Notes: generated by a model not told the origin, from the letters alone. A stretch of DNA of 64,000 nucleotides from Gnetum montanum (GCA_015680685.1 MNCI01008572.1:1470574-1534573); one strand, 5' to 3'; shown: positions 1-11,105, numbered from the stretch's first letter. Made by a program: numbers and translations.

Positions 1-1349
1 ATGTACATAGGGCTGGTCCTAAGCCCTGATACGAAAGGAGGAGGGTTAGAGTCAGATGCTAAGGCATTTCCTGATGTCATGTTACTATGGAAAATGGGCA
101 AGGGCTTCCTGCAACATCATCCAAACCATGTACAACATAGAAACAAAGATTTGGCTCTTTATAGAGATGAACGGTGAAAAAGAACTCATATAGCTGACCC
201 CATTTTGTTGAGACAAGGCTAGGATGATGATGAGGAGTCAATGTGTGAGTTGGAATTTCTTTTTCTCCTGTTGATGTACCACCTACTTGAAAATCAAGTC
301 CAGTTAGTTTAAGTTTGTTAATTCCCAGTTTTTTGGGAAGTAACAAAGGTTGTAAGCAACCAACTGTTGTTGTTGAATGAGGTTACAAATTAAGTTGCTA
401 ATTGTATGGGGAGTAATGCATATTGAACTAAAGGTAACAAACTCTGCATTTATGGTTCGAAATGGATGTCTAAAGGTGAAGTGGAGGCTTATGGCTTATT
501 GGATTTCAAATATGCATTTCAGGCCAGACGCTTGGAGATGGAGATTGTCTAAATTAGGACAGTTGCAGAACAATTTATAAAATCATCTCTTTTAGCTGCA
601 AGGCATTCTTCCTAAGAAGTAGACAAATACGAAATACAAGTTATATATTATTTAGTGATTAGGAGGGCGATGATTAGTTTAACAAACAAGGTTAGGATGA
701 TGGTGATAAAACTATATTTCATGGTGTGGTGTTTCTTCCCCTTTTCCCTCTGTCTCTCTCTTTGTTCTTCTCAGTGTTGCTCTGACATCGTTATTATGAC
801 ATAGGCAAACTAGATTTTGGCAGGCAAAATTTAATTTATTTTCAGAATATTAATAGACCGAGCTTCCAAGAACCACAACATTTACAATCAGCCATGAAAA
901 AACGAATGGCTTAAGAGATGATATCTTCAATGATTTTGCAATTGAAAGGCACAACCATTTTAGAATTTGAAGCAAAAACTATCTGACTCTTCATAGTAAT
1001 TGTTTAAATACACTTGTAATTTGCTAGTGTGCTTGGCAGCTGGTTCCAAGTTTTGTGATGGATAATAAATGTTTACCTCTTTTCAGATTTGTTTTTACTT
1101 TTGCCTGAATGGCCTATTGTTCTTCAAATATGAAATGCTTCCATTAAAATCTGCTAAGGGTAGCAGATGTTGATGGAAAAGATGAGTAAACAATTTGTTA
1201 TCATTTCAAAGCAGACTCAAACACTGAAGACCGAAATAGACGAAAAGATGTGAAAGAATTTTATGTTAAATCTACATGAATAAGTCGTCGACAGACATGT
1301 TAAAAGGTATCAAATGTAAAACCATAATAATAACCTTACATCCCAATAC
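1..1349 (-). other. Start of TL15-like intron 6 (continues beyond left edge)
   Basis: Sequence downstream of the exon 6 donor. A search by eye for the expected C-terminal exon, with its Cys, Gly and Pro-Ser-Ser rich segment, found nothing. A LINE tail lies near the left end; the remainder shows nothing recognisable. Confidence 0.7.
151..240 (+). mobile_element. LINE-type retroposon 3' tail fragment
   Basis: The plus strand reads KDLALYRDER, a stop, KRTHIADPILLRQG, a stop, DDDE. This tail (DLAL..RAEW..HVADP..) is typical of a common plant non-LTR reverse-transcriptase family just before its 3' end. The related tail in intron 4 lies in the opposite orientation. Broken by stops. Confidence 0.4.
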
Positions 1350-1478
1350 CTGTTTTTGAGGAAGGTCAATGACAGCATCACTGAAGTCAGCACCTTCAAT
1401 TACGGCACCAGCAAGGTCACTACGTGTGAGCACCGATCTAACTAGAATTGCGTTTGTAAGATTAGCCTCATTCAGGAC
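1350..1478 (-). CDS. TL15-like exon 6 (last exon in window)
   Basis: Acceptor TTTGCAG|GTCCTG, donor AAACAG|GTATTG at 1349. Its 43 codons include NEANLTNAILVRSVLTRSDL and GADFSDAVIDL, nearly identical to the Arabidopsis family member as I recall it. The reading runs on into the intron for a few codons (to 1272) and stops, so a further exon beyond the left edge is required. Confidence 0.9.
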
Positions 1479-4400
1479 CTGCAAACTTAGAAGATCTAAT
1501 TTAATTCTTAATGTTCATATAAATTGATTGTGAAGTCGGAATAATTTAATCCAAGATGTGCAAGTAGCCGAAGTTAACAACTAATGAACACTCGAATGAT
1601 TATGGAAAAGTAAATTACTTTATTCACAAAATATTAACCTGTTATAAACTTTTAAAATCTTAGGATAGCTATGTTATATCTGTTTAAAAACACTGAGGAG
1701 AAGTAAAAATCAATGAATTTGTTCTTGATATTTGACAATATTTTTTCAACAATGTTAGAAGCACAAGAAGACGAAAAAAAGAATATTTAATTTATTCTTA
1801 CCATTCGATCCATTAGTGTATCACTCAAGTCAGCACCTGCAAGGTAACACCAGCAATAATTATTCAGAACACTAGTGTAGCATGCCACATTTTTTGAATG
1901 TATGAGAGAGCATTATAGATTAAATGGTCAATAATCAACATATTGTTCATAACCTCTGTAAATGTAACTATGTTTTCTTTTTTTGCAAAATATAAATAGC
2001 TTTCATTTTGTTGGGATTTATTTACAATGCCCTGATTCTGACAAATAATAAAAAATGGTTGTAGAATTTCAGAGTCTCTTACATTCAATGGCATCCAGCT
2101 TTAAATCTAGCGACCTCCTAGATACAAGTTTGGCTCCTTCAAATTTTAAATTCCGGATTGGTTATAAAAATGATTATGTAAGAATAATCCTTCAGTGACT
2201 GACGATCCAGATTTCCTTGGGAGATCCAAACTAGAGTCTCATAAGATCAAGACCAACCAAAGAATCAAATTGCCAATTATACATTATAAAATTAAGAAAT
2301 TGCCCATCCTAATAAGCAAGACTTGTGCAGCAACAAACATATAATTATAAAGATCGGAAGGTCACTCTTAAAATCCAGATATTGTTCAAAAACTATATCA
2401 AATTGATTTGTAGTATTCAACTCGGTTGCAATTATTCTTTCACAAAGTACACCACTAGTTTCTCATTGTTTCCTCCATCCTACATCATTGTTAATCTCAC
2501 CATCTACTAGAAAGATACGAAGGTCACTCTTAAAATCCAGGTATTGTTCAAAAACTATATCAATTGATTTGTAGTATTCAACTTGGTTGCAATTATTTTA
2601 TCACAAAGTACACCATAGTTTCTCATTGTTTCCTCCATCCTACATCATTGTTAATCTCACCATCCACTAGAACTAGAGACTCCAAGTATATGAATTGCTT
2701 ACGTTGAGCAATATCTTGGTTTTGGATTTCAATCTTTGTTTCTTCATTATTCACTTTTCTATGAAAAGTGTACTCCATGTATTATGTTTAACTTCTAGTC
2801 CTCAACCCTTTTAACTTTAGGGTATTTCTTCAGGTCTCCATTTTTGCAACCAAGACTTCCTTAGATTCATCTACCAAAACAATATCATTAACGATCATAC
2901 ACCAAGGAATATCATCTTAAATATCTTTGGTTAGCTCATCATCATTATCATCCTAGCCTTGTCTCAATAAAATGGGGTTGGTTACATGAGTTCCTTTTTG
3001 CCATTCAGCTCTATGAAGAGCTAGATCTTTGTTTATTTGCAATTTCTTTGGATCATTTGCAATTGTTTTTTTCCATATCTTTTTTTGTCTTCATTTTGGA
3101 GGCTTTATTGGTGATGTAACAATCTTTTTATAGGCTCATTATTTAATCTTCTTTGCATATATTCAAACCATGTAAAACACCATTCCTATAGCTTATCTAA
3201 AATAGAAGCCACTCTAAATCTTTCTAGTGTTTGTATTATGCAATTTATCTCTTATAATAACATTTAACATCCACCTAAGCATTTGTATTTCTACCATACT
3301 AGTTTGTTGTTCATACTTATTTTGGATTGCCAAAATTCATCACTATATAAGATAGCAGGCCTCATTGCTATCTTGAACAACCTTTATGTACCCAATAGGA
3401 ATATCCTTCCTCTTTACTAAATAATATCTTAAGGAACTCTATCATATGCAGATTTTTCTCTTACACCTAAATTTCCCATCAACTGTTGTAGCAAGAAGAT
3501 GGATTTCATGGTTAATTTTCCAAGCATAAAACCAAACTGATTCTCTAAAATACTTAATTCTTACCTTAAGCATTCTATAACCCTTTACCATAACTTCATG
3601 GTATTACTCATAAGTTTGATGCCCCTATAGTTCCCAATGATGATGCTTTTTATAATGTGTATTACAATATTTTGAGGATTATGGTATTTTGTGTTGTGGT
3701 TGTGTGTCCAGCCAGTTTTCACTTAATTATTAAGAAATTTTTAGAGCTTGGTTATGATTGGCTACTGCATGTGTGATGGAGATCATGAATTCCAATCACT
3801 GATTACGCTTTGATTGCATCATTGAGGTAAAAAAATTGTGGATTGATAGTAAACACATGGATTGAATGAAATGCAATTTGAATCATTCATTAGCCTTTTA
3901 ACACTGGTTGTTGATTTCTTGACCCTTTTCCTATAAATCTAATAGACCTATAGCCATTTTTCACACATTAGTTTCCATTTGTCATCCTCTACTATAATTC
4001 AATTTTGATTTTGTGGAGTCTCTCACATGAAGCCTTTGTGCCTTTGTTGCGAACTACCAAGAAAAGTGAAGGTAGTGAAAACATAGCCTTCTATGCTTTT
4101 GTACTGAAATTTCAATTTCTTTATTTTTTGATTTCTTTAATGATATTTTTATTGTTGCATATCATATATTTAACCTTTTGGCTTACCTCTCCTTTGCATA
4201 TTTACAAGACTTAAATTCTTGTGCATAATACAACTTCCATTAGTGCATTGCAAACGTAGATGGTAGTGACATTTGAGGTAGAATTTGCAAAGTAGAGATT
4301 TTTGACAATTGTTTGATACTACATCTATGATGAGATTCTTTGGGTATAGATTATCATACTTCATAATTTGATTGATTTATTGTTGTGTGTATAATTGTGG

Positions 4401-7400
4401 TGGTTGTATGTTTGGTACACAATTTTATTTTTTTAGCATTTTGGAATTTGGCTCATCAAGGTTCATAATGTTTGCCTTGAATTTAGGATGAGGTCCATGA
4501 TAAATTCTTTGGATCTAGAATGAGGTCTGTGACGTATTCCTTAGATTTAGAGCTATGTCCACGATATGTTTCTTGGAAGGATCAATTCCATGATGTGTTC
4601 CTTGGATTTAGGGCTAAGTTTGTAATGTGTTGGCTTTAGGACCATAGTCAAGACATTTTCTAGTTGATATTGGGTAGATTTAGAGATACTTGTTGATAAT
4701 TGGATGATTCAGGATGTTGAGTGTTATTGTCATTGTAGGTTTGGTACTAGGCCATATCATTGTTGGTCTCAATTTTGACTTCGTGATATCAATTTGACCT
4801 AGTGATAACAATCCTGACCTGGTTATATCATTGGTAGACATTGGATATTATGAGTCTTGTAGTGGTCTTAGCATTTGCTTAGATACTTGTGAATAGTAAT
4901 TTGATTGATGTTATACATATAAGCATGATTATTGACACCTGTGATGAAACATTACCTATTTAGTCCTTGACTTGTTTCAGGTGACTCGGGAAATTTGGTT
5001 TAACTCTTCCCTGCATATGTTCTAATTCTTTCTTGCATATGTTTTATGCAAATGGTGCAAGTTTAAGCGTTGCTAGTGCAAGGGACAGAAACCTTTCTTG
5101 TGAATGTAGATGCTAAGCTGAAGATTAGTTGATGTTTTTGATTCATAATGTTTTATGATGATGTTTTGTCGTAAAAACTTAAGGCTATGTGTTGGTGATT
5201 TATTATGTGCTGGCTTAAGCTTGTTTTGATGTATCTCCGATGTATCAAGTTATGTTGTAACTCTGATGATGTAATCTAAATGATGAGTGAGACATTTCTT
5301 ATGTATTTTGATGATGAACCTTTAACAACAATAAGGATGGTTATGATGTTGTTGATGGTATAAGATGTGATTTTTGTACGCCCTACTAGTTGTGGCTTGT
5401 TTAATTTATCAATATTTTGGTTAATTTCAGTGGGGCATGATATTATGGTGCCAAAGCCTGGCTGTAGATCACTGATCAAAGATTTGTTTAGTGTTTGTAG
5501 ATATCATCCAGGATGGTCAGGAGTAGAGTTGACGAAAATGAGAGTTTTGGAACTGGAAGCACAACTGACACAATTGCTCTAAGCCCCTGTCAACTTACTG
5601 CAAAACAATAATGGTGGAAATATGGATGTCAATGAAGAACCTGACAGTAGGCAGACTGGAAGCAGAGTGTGCAACGGAAGCTTGGTAAACTTGAATATTG
5701 GAACTTTGTTGTTCAAATTTTGTGACTGTTGCAACCAGTCAGCTAATGTTATGCCTAGGAAAGGAAGGAAAACGTGATTCCCAACCATTAAAGATAAGAA
5801 GAATAAGCAACCTAGAGTGGCTGAAGAAAGTGAACAGGAGTTAAGCAGCCAGCCTTCATTGCTTACTTTAAAAAAGGAGTGAACAAGACAAGGTGAAGAG
5901 ATGTTACTATTGCAAAGAACCTGGTCATTTGAGGTTGTAGTGCCTGAAGTTGAAGCTAAAGAATTAGCTAAAGGAATCACCTAGTGGTATCAGTCCTGAG
6001 CCAGTGATATCATTGGTAGACGATGGATATTTCTAGTCCTGTAGTGGTTTTAGTATTTATCTGGATACTTGTGAATAGTCGTTTGGCTGATGTTATGTTT
6101 ATGAGCATGGTTACTGACATTTGTAATGCACCAGGAACCTATCTAGTCCTTAATGTGTTCTGGGAGACTCAAATACCTTCCTTCATATGTTCTATGCAGA
6201 TGCTACAAGTGTGAGTGCTGGTGGCACAAGGGGCAAAAATCATTCTCATGAATACAGATGTTAAGCTGAAGATTTAGTTGATGTTTTTCTTTTTCATGGT
6301 GATCTTTTATTGTAATCGCTTAAGACCATGTGTCGGTGATTCATCATCTACTTACCTAAGCTTGTTTAATGTACCTCAGATGTGTCAAGTTATGTTGTAA
6401 CTAAGATCATGTAAAGTATTTCTGATATATTTTGATGATGAATCTTTAATAATGATAAGTATGGTTATGCTGTGATTGGTGATTTAATATGTGATTTTTT
6501 AATGCCCCGCTGGTTGTGGCTTGTTTAATTTATCAATATTTTGATTAATTTTAGCGGGGTGTGACAGCTATGGGTAAGCCAACTAGGTGGTTAAAATTAA
6601 TGAATTGTGTATATGAAAATTTCTGGTAAAATTATGCAACTTTACTGAAAAAAAGTTCATAAAAGAGCTTAGTGACAATGTAATGACCCTGTGTATTTTT
6701 CAGTGTTTATGTTTGTGAGCTTTGGAAAGCACAGGATCTCAATTATATTTACATATTTGCACAACCAAAGAAGAAAAAATCTACAATGTAATGAGAGAAA
6801 GAAAGACCAAATGATTAGGAAAGCCCCCCCAAAAAATTAATATAATATAAATATCATAAGGATTTGTTGGAACTTTATTACACATAATGATGAGAACATG
6901 GTATAATATCCACCTTACCAGTAAAATTGGTCTTATATGCTACAGCCTTTTCAAAATATGCTCCATTAAAAGTACTACCACTGAAATCAGACTCTCTAAT
7001 GTCTGCGGCTGTAAAATTTGCACGCCTGTTTAAGTAAAATTTAACAATTAATTTGAAGAAATATAAATGAAACTCAAATTCTAACATTTTTTATATTATT
7101 CACATTAACTATAGGCGATCAGACACAAAAGCGCATTTTCATATTCAATAAGATTGCCTTTGCATGTACAAGTTGCTCATCACATCAAATTCAATGACGT
7201 AGGTTGTCTGTTAACTAACAAGCTTTAACTGCTTTGGTAAGATATATGGTTTCCAACCCCATATAACAGGTTCAATACCAGCAGTTTACTTTGAAACGTA
7301 AATGTAATTATAACATAAATTACTGAAACTGAATTCTAGCAAATAGACTACTTATAGACATAATAAGAAATTTTAGTTTTAATTTCTTCTATTAAGGGAA

Positions 7401-9895
7401 GCATTTCATCAATGCTCTCTAGTTTATGTTGCTTTGTTGCTGAAGTCTTGTCAAGAATTGATTTTTTTGTTTTTTGTTTTTTTTTTCAGGGGAAATCTCG
7501 CATATTATAATGCAGGTGAAACCCAAAAAGTACATCAGCGGCCACCCTCGGCAGAAAAACAGAAAGACCAGGAGAACACACAACATTGATTATTAACAAA
7601 GTCATATTAAAAATAAATAAATCAAACGTGTCATTTCTGTATTGTGGAAATAAGCTCTTTCATATTCTATCCAAATAGACTACCCATTTCAATTGTCCAT
7701 GCATGTGCACATGGCAACATGAACGCTGGATACCCCAGAAAACATGTTCTTGCCACCTTGTTCATTGAAAATAGAATACAGTAGAATGCCACTTCAACTG
7801 CAGTTTCCAATGCAGTTCATAGGTTTGTATAAAAAAGCATAAAAGTAAAAAATTTGAATTTCCTTCTCTTGACAATCAAATAATGATGTTTGACTAAAAT
7901 AGCCCATATGTTTCTCACTCAAAATATTTTAACCTTCTCTACTAAATGCAGAAGGTAGAGACATAGGACATAAACAATAATGTGACTTTATGGACTGCTT
8001 TATTGCTTAGAATTATAGGTTAAATTTTACTCAAGTTTATTTTAATTTTTTTATAACACAAGCAAAACACAATGCAATTATCTTAAAATAAACGAGCTGA
8101 TTTTCACAATAACTGTAACTTTAATGTGATTCTCTAGGCTTTAAACCAGCTGATTTGGACGGTAATGTTCTTTTGCAAATAACCTCGAGAAATTCTAGCA
8201 GGTAAATTCATCTAACATCTGCAAAGAATTTCTCCATTTCTTAATAACAGTAAGATAACATAAACAATAAAAAATTGCAACTCTTACTAGAAGAAATAAG
8301 ATAAAATGTTTTAAGGATTGGATAATAAAGGTTTAATTTAAGTCACGGGGTCCTTAAAGTACTAGCCATTCTTGTTTATAAAACAAATTATTGAACTGTT
8401 ATCACACATAAGGTTCCTTTTTCTCAAGTTCTATTCCCAATTTAACGTATTACTATCATCTTCTTTTCCTTAAAGATCGAATATGCAGCTATCTTGGCTA
8501 CAACTTTCTAACATATAGCAGCTGACTAATTCAATTCTTATTTAGTCACAACACAAAAGTGTACGTAAGAATATCTGCCAAAAACACGTCAAATTGAACA
8601 GACTTCAAACAACTTAAACAGACCGTGAGATTTTACCTTAAGTTTTCATTTGCATGTACTGATTTCCTGCAACAATAACATCAAGACTGGTATTACCACC
8701 TATGAATAAGTGAGCATCAAATACAGGAGAAAAGATAATAAATATGATCTATGTCACCTTAGATTTGCAGAACCAAACTGTGCAGCAGAGCCAATACCGA
8801 ATTCTCCACGAATTTCAGCTTCAAATTTATTAAGATCAGCTTCTGCATTCATTCCTGTGCTGAGAACTACTGTAGCGAATGCAGCAGCAATGTAACTTTT
8901 CCAGCTCTTTCTTCCTGTGTAAATAGTTAAGTAATCAAATTCATACTCAATCTTTCTGAGGCATATTTTTTTTAGGGTAAACATACATCAGAAAAAGGAA
9001 CATGATAATGTCACCTAGTCACTGAACTTGGGTCCAAGTAGATATACAGTTCATTGCATAGATAATATAGTGCAACCACTCAGGCCTCTACATACATTGA
9101 CAGAGTACTCAGCTCTAAACTGTTCCATCCTAGCATTGCCATTCTTGCCATGTAATTGACAGGTTAAATGGCTACACACTGGTATAGAACTACTAACTTG
9201 TAGTACAAAAAATTGTCAATTGAACAGGCAATGGAACCATATGAAGAGTTGGAAACTTTGGTCTATAGATTTGATGAAACAGACTTTGTCAATAGACTTT
9301 TTCAAGGCAAGAACACGACAGAGATTTTATGGAAACACAAACCAGAAAAATTAAGTGGTTCATAAATGAACATGAATTTCATATGGAATTCACAATTTCA
9401 AAGTTTAGGAAACAAACGAAATTTGAATTCCACTCACAGTTATCTGTTAATATTAAAGGGATGCCAGTCATTACGTAAAAGACATTCAAATAACGTTATT
9501 TTGGATGTGACAGTAAGTTGATAAGTGCATTTTGGATCACAAATTGACATGTTTCCACTTGAAGCATTATGGCAGTTGCATAGCTATACAAAACATGGTC
9601 ATAAATGAATGTAGCAAACATGTCAAAATTGAGGATATCTCGAGAATAAGATCTTGAATTCATCCAGTCTAAATATATACACACAATAACATGTATTACC
9701 AAAGCCCAGAACAAAATGTATTAATAAAGCCCTTTGGTGCACTGCACACGATAAAATTTTACATGCATGTAAGAAAATGTATTAATAGAACCTCGCACTA
9801 CAATCCCCACGCAACAAAATTTTAAAATTCAGAATCGATGTTGAGAAAAATGTGGAAAGAAAATTTTGAAATTATAAAATGTTTTCTTGTTGAGA

Positions 9896-9928
<33 letters not shown>

Positions 9929-10372
9929 ACCTTAATCTGGCGCCTTAGACCAACTCGGCCATCTCAACTTTGTTAATCGAGGTTGTAAAACATCTTTAGA
10001 GAACCTAATTTAGGGAATTACTTCATTCCCAAACGATCCATTACTGCAAACGGCACAGTATTCCATGGATTTTTGAACAAGCAGCAATTAACAATGGATC
10101 GTCTTACCTGAAATTGGAATGGGCGAAGAAGTTTTGTTCGAAATTGCCACAGGTGGTGCAGATTTCTGCGTAGTCAAGTCATGCTGATTCTGATTTATGA
10201 GAGAGCGTGCAATATGAAGGCAAGTATTGGCACTTCTTGTATGAATTGGAAGAATTGATGTGCGAGGCAAACCAGAAACAGAAACCCGGCCAGAAAAGAA
10301 TGATAATGATGATGGTGGAGAATCTGAACTTACTCCCACCCAAAGCTGAGATAGCATTGTTGTTGAACTCAT
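1350..10372 (-). CDS. Thylakoid-lumen pentapeptide-repeat protein (TL15-like), six exons, 3' end outside window
   Basis: Resembles the Arabidopsis thylakoid lumenal 15 kDa pentapeptide-repeat protein (At2g44920), from memory of the family. The six exons join in frame as 10372-10108, 8914-8758, 8666-8637, 7025-6919, 1836-1802 and 1478-1350, every intron GT..AG, giving 241 residues. Residues 1 to about 88 are Ser/Thr/Arg-rich with few acids, as in a chloroplast transit peptide. Residues 90-114 (RKSWKSY, an Ala/Val-rich stretch, then AEA) look like a lumen-targeting signal cleaved after Ala114; the pair is RK, not RR, so Sec or Tat routing is open. From about residue 150 come pentapeptide repeats of A(D/N)LXX type (ANFTA, SDFSG, ANLTN, GADFS), which form a right-handed quadrilateral beta-helix. 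The biochemical role of the family is not established. The frame is open at the last donor; the Cys-containing C-terminal exon is not in positions 1-1347. No frameshift or stop: probably functional. Confidence 0.9.
1802..1836 (-). CDS. TL15-like micro-exon 5
   Basis: A 35-nt exon: TTGCAG|GTGCTG to CGAATG|GTAAGA. It codes for ADLSDTLMDRM after the split Gly, the next pentapeptide coil in the family. Phase returns to 0. Confidence 0.85.
2351..2672. repeat. Tandem duplication, two ~160-bp copies
   Basis: Copy 1 is 2351-2512 and copy 2 is 2513-2672. They differ at roughly a dozen positions, including one-base deletions. On the minus strand each reads as the 3' part of the LINE RT (GEINNDVG...), so the duplication arose inside the LINE copy or its source. 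Confidence 0.8.
2351..3660 (-). mobile_element. Rearranged LINE reverse-transcriptase remnant
   Basis: Minus-strand reading gives the RT pieces FGFMLGK and SAYDRVP, then AMRPAILY and FEYMQRRLNN, then the 3' tail. Further along come DIPWCMIVNDIVLVDESKE and DGEINNDVG. In intact relatives the DIPW..VDES block (RT active-site region) precedes the RPA.LYG block; here it follows, so the copy is rearranged and deleted as well as riddled with stops. It lies antisense to nothing: it has the same strand as the host gene. Confidence 0.5.
4474..4632. repeat. Degenerate short tandem repeat
   Basis: About four imperfect units of roughly 35-45 bp built around TTCCTTGGATTTAG followed by a GTCCATGAT-like part. 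Units differ widely; this is an old array. Confidence 0.45.
4803..5442 (+). repeat. Element H 5' LTR
   Basis: 640 bp, directly repeated at 5985-6566 with about 80% identity by eye and several small indels. Confidence 0.6.
5443..5984 (+). pseudogene. Element H gag (zinc knuckle) remnant
   Basis: The plus strand includes RCYYCKEPGHLRL, a stop, then C, near 5893-5943: a classical CX2CX4HX4C retroviral zinc knuckle with one stop inside. Upstream are basic segments (PRKGRKT, DKKNK). No protease, RT or integrase is present. A 133-codon open frame on the opposite strand (5579-5980) is its antisense shadow. Confidence 0.5.
5985..6566 (+). repeat. Element H 3' LTR
   Basis: 582 bp, starting TGGTATCAGTCC and ending GGGGTGTGACA. 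It is preceded by the weakly purine-rich stretch AGCTAAAGGAATCACC. Confidence 0.6.
6919..7025 (-). CDS. TL15-like exon 4 (pentapeptide repeats)
   Basis: Acceptor AACAG|GCGTGC, donor ACTG|GTAAGG. Codes for RANFTAADIRESDFSGSTF and on to TNFT, several pentapeptide coils with central F or L. The Gly codon is split with exon 5. Confidence 0.9.
7026..8636 (-). other. TL15-like intron 3
   Basis: 1611 bp, GT..AG, AT-rich. It contains a T-run near 7460-7490. I recognise no coding or mobile sequence. Confidence 0.75.
8637..8666 (-). CDS. TL15-like micro-exon 3
   Basis: A 30-nt exon too short for ORF calling. TTGCAG|GAAATC starts it and TTAAG|GTAAAA ends it. It codes for KSVHANENL between split Arg codons, the expected linker between the GSANLR end of exon 2 and the RRANF start of exon 4, and keeps the phase exactly. 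Confidence 0.82.
8758..8914 (-). CDS. TL15-like exon 2 (lumen signal, start of mature protein)
   Basis: Acceptor ACACAG precedes 8914 and donor AAG|GTGACA follows 8758. It restores the Gly codon split with exon 1, then codes for the hydrophobic lumen-targeting segment, the AEA cleavage motif and the start of the mature chain (DLNKFEAEIRGEFGIGSAAQ), which matches the family closely. Confidence 0.88.
8915..10107 (-). other. TL15-like intron 1
   Basis: 1193 bp, GT..AG. Apart from the tRNA-Leu gene it is AT-rich sequence with no other recognised feature. Confidence 0.8.
9888..9968 (-). tRNA. trnL-AAG: tRNA-Leu(AAG), nuclear
   Basis: Read on the minus strand, the 7-bp acceptor stem GTTGAGA pairs with TCTCAAC, followed by discriminator A at 9888. 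The D-arm contains TGGCCGAGTTGG (box A), the anticodon loop is TTAAGGT inside a CCAGA/TCTGG stem (anticodon AAG), a class II variable arm follows, and the T-arm has GGTTCAAATCC (box B). Length is 81 nt with no intron and no encoded CCA. A TTTT run on the gene strand about 9 nt downstream (complement of 9876-9879) can end Pol III transcription. It sits in intron 1 of the TL15-like gene on the same strand and looks intact. Confidence 0.95.
10108..10372 (-). CDS. TL15-like exon 1 (transit peptide)
   Basis: Starts at the ATG whose complement is at 10370-10372 (MSSTTMLSQL) and ends at TTTCAG|GTAAGA with the donor at 10107-10106. It codes for 88 residues plus one base. It contains almost the entire chloroplast transit peptide and no pentapeptide repeat. 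An opposing open frame at 10207-10392 is only its antisense shadow. Confidence 0.85.
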
Positions 10373-10468
10373 ATTTGAGTGGCTGCGTCTGAAACTAACA
10401 TCACATACATTTGGCTTTGAAGGGTATTAAAACTTGTTCGATAATAGGCAATAATAGTCCATGTACCA

Positions 10469-10559
10469 GATAAGATAGATGCTTCGTGGAGCATTTTTAT
10501 TCAGAAATAAGTGAGCTACAAAAGCCAACCTCATTAACAGCAACGTTCACAGACGTGGC
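10469..10559 (-). promoter_or_regulatory. Possible light-responsive promoter motifs of the TL15-like gene
   Basis: GATAAG (10469-10474), an I-box core, and GACGTGGC (10552-10559), which on the gene strand reads GCCACGTC, a G-box-like ACGT element. They lie about 100 and 180 bp upstream of the ATG. The pairing of I-box and G-box is typical of light-regulated plastid protein genes. No clear TATA box was found. Motif matches this short can arise by chance. Confidence 0.3.
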
Positions 10560-11035
10560 ATCTCATTGTTTTGTTTAACATTTGTTTCTCTTAATTTTGC
10601 AAATTCTTTTATTTTTAGTTTAACTCTTACAACCCAGGAAGGCTTGAACTTGCCAAGCTTTGGGGATGGCAAAAAATAAAAAGACAAATCTTACTCTAGG
10701 GTTCTAGAAAATAATGTACCATTGCATGGTTAAATGACTTAATTTCTATCCATTTTCATATGTATTTCGTTAAGTCCTCTCTTGCTCATATTAGCAAACC
10801 CTTGGGTCCTTTTTCTCAACTTATTTAAGATAAAAATCAGTATCATTATGAGAAATTTTAGTTTCTAGTGCAACACACATTAGAAAAATGCTATGAGAAA
10901 ATTATAGAATGGATTTTGTGCTTCTAAAATAAATAATTTAATCATAGGGAGGGGGTGTTGGAACTTTGAAATAATTGTAATATTGATACATCTCAAGATA
11001 TATAGTGCAATTCAAACTTTGTAACTTAGCATTGT
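10560..11035. other. Unassigned intergenic sequence
   Basis: AT-rich sequence upstream of the TL15-like gene. I see no gene, tRNA or clear repeat in it. Confidence 0.6.
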
Positions 11036-11105
11036 CTACCAAAATCGAATGCATGTATTCAAGTTTTCAAATCAAGAGTCTCACCACTAGGCTAACACCT
11101 CATTA
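11036..11105 (-). mobile_element. Possible tRNA-derived SINE head
   Basis: The minus strand reads TTAGCCTAGTGGTGAGAC, a good Pol III box A (TRGCNNAGYNGG), at 11075-11096, followed by a weak box B-like segment around ACTTGAAT. Plant SINEs of Au type have such heads. No 3' tail or target duplication was located. Confidence 0.3.

Larger units (their letters stand above)
4803..6566 (+). mobile_element. Miniature LTR retroelement H inside intron 4
   Basis: Two direct repeats (4803-5442 and 5985-6566) flank about 540 bp. Both begin TG (TGATAACAATCCTGACC, TGGTATCAGTCCTGAGC) and share long blocks up to GTGGCTTGTTTAATTTATC. The second ends TGTGACA, the first GCATGATA. After the first, TGGTGCCAAAGC (5446-5457) resembles the initiator-Met primer site TGGTATCAGAGC at 9 of 12 bases. 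The internal part keeps only a gag nucleocapsid remnant. Flanking 5-mers (CCTAG, GCTAT) agree at three positions only. It lies antisense to the host gene and is probably non-autonomous. Confidence 0.65.
1837..6918 (-). other. TL15-like intron 4, filled with mobile elements
   Basis: 5082 bp, GT..AG between exons 4 and 5. It holds a rearranged LINE remnant with an internal tandem duplication, a short degenerate tandem repeat, and a complete but coding-depleted LTR element. The rest, including about 3661-4473, is AT-rich unrecognised sequence. Confidence 0.8.

Noticed and set aside
5579-5980. 133-codon minus-strand open frame
   Set aside because: Antisense to the zinc-knuckle gag remnant of element H; no recognisable domain.
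9888-9968. Plastid-derived tRNA insertion
   Set aside because: Anticodon AAG and sequence match the nuclear tRNA-Leu type; no plastid flanks.
10207-10392. Plus-strand open frame over exon 1
   Set aside because: Antisense shadow of the transit-peptide exon.
10640-10680. tRNA-like segment near AACCCAGGAAGGCTTGAACTT
   Set aside because: Only a T-arm-like stretch; no acceptor or anticodon stem can be formed.
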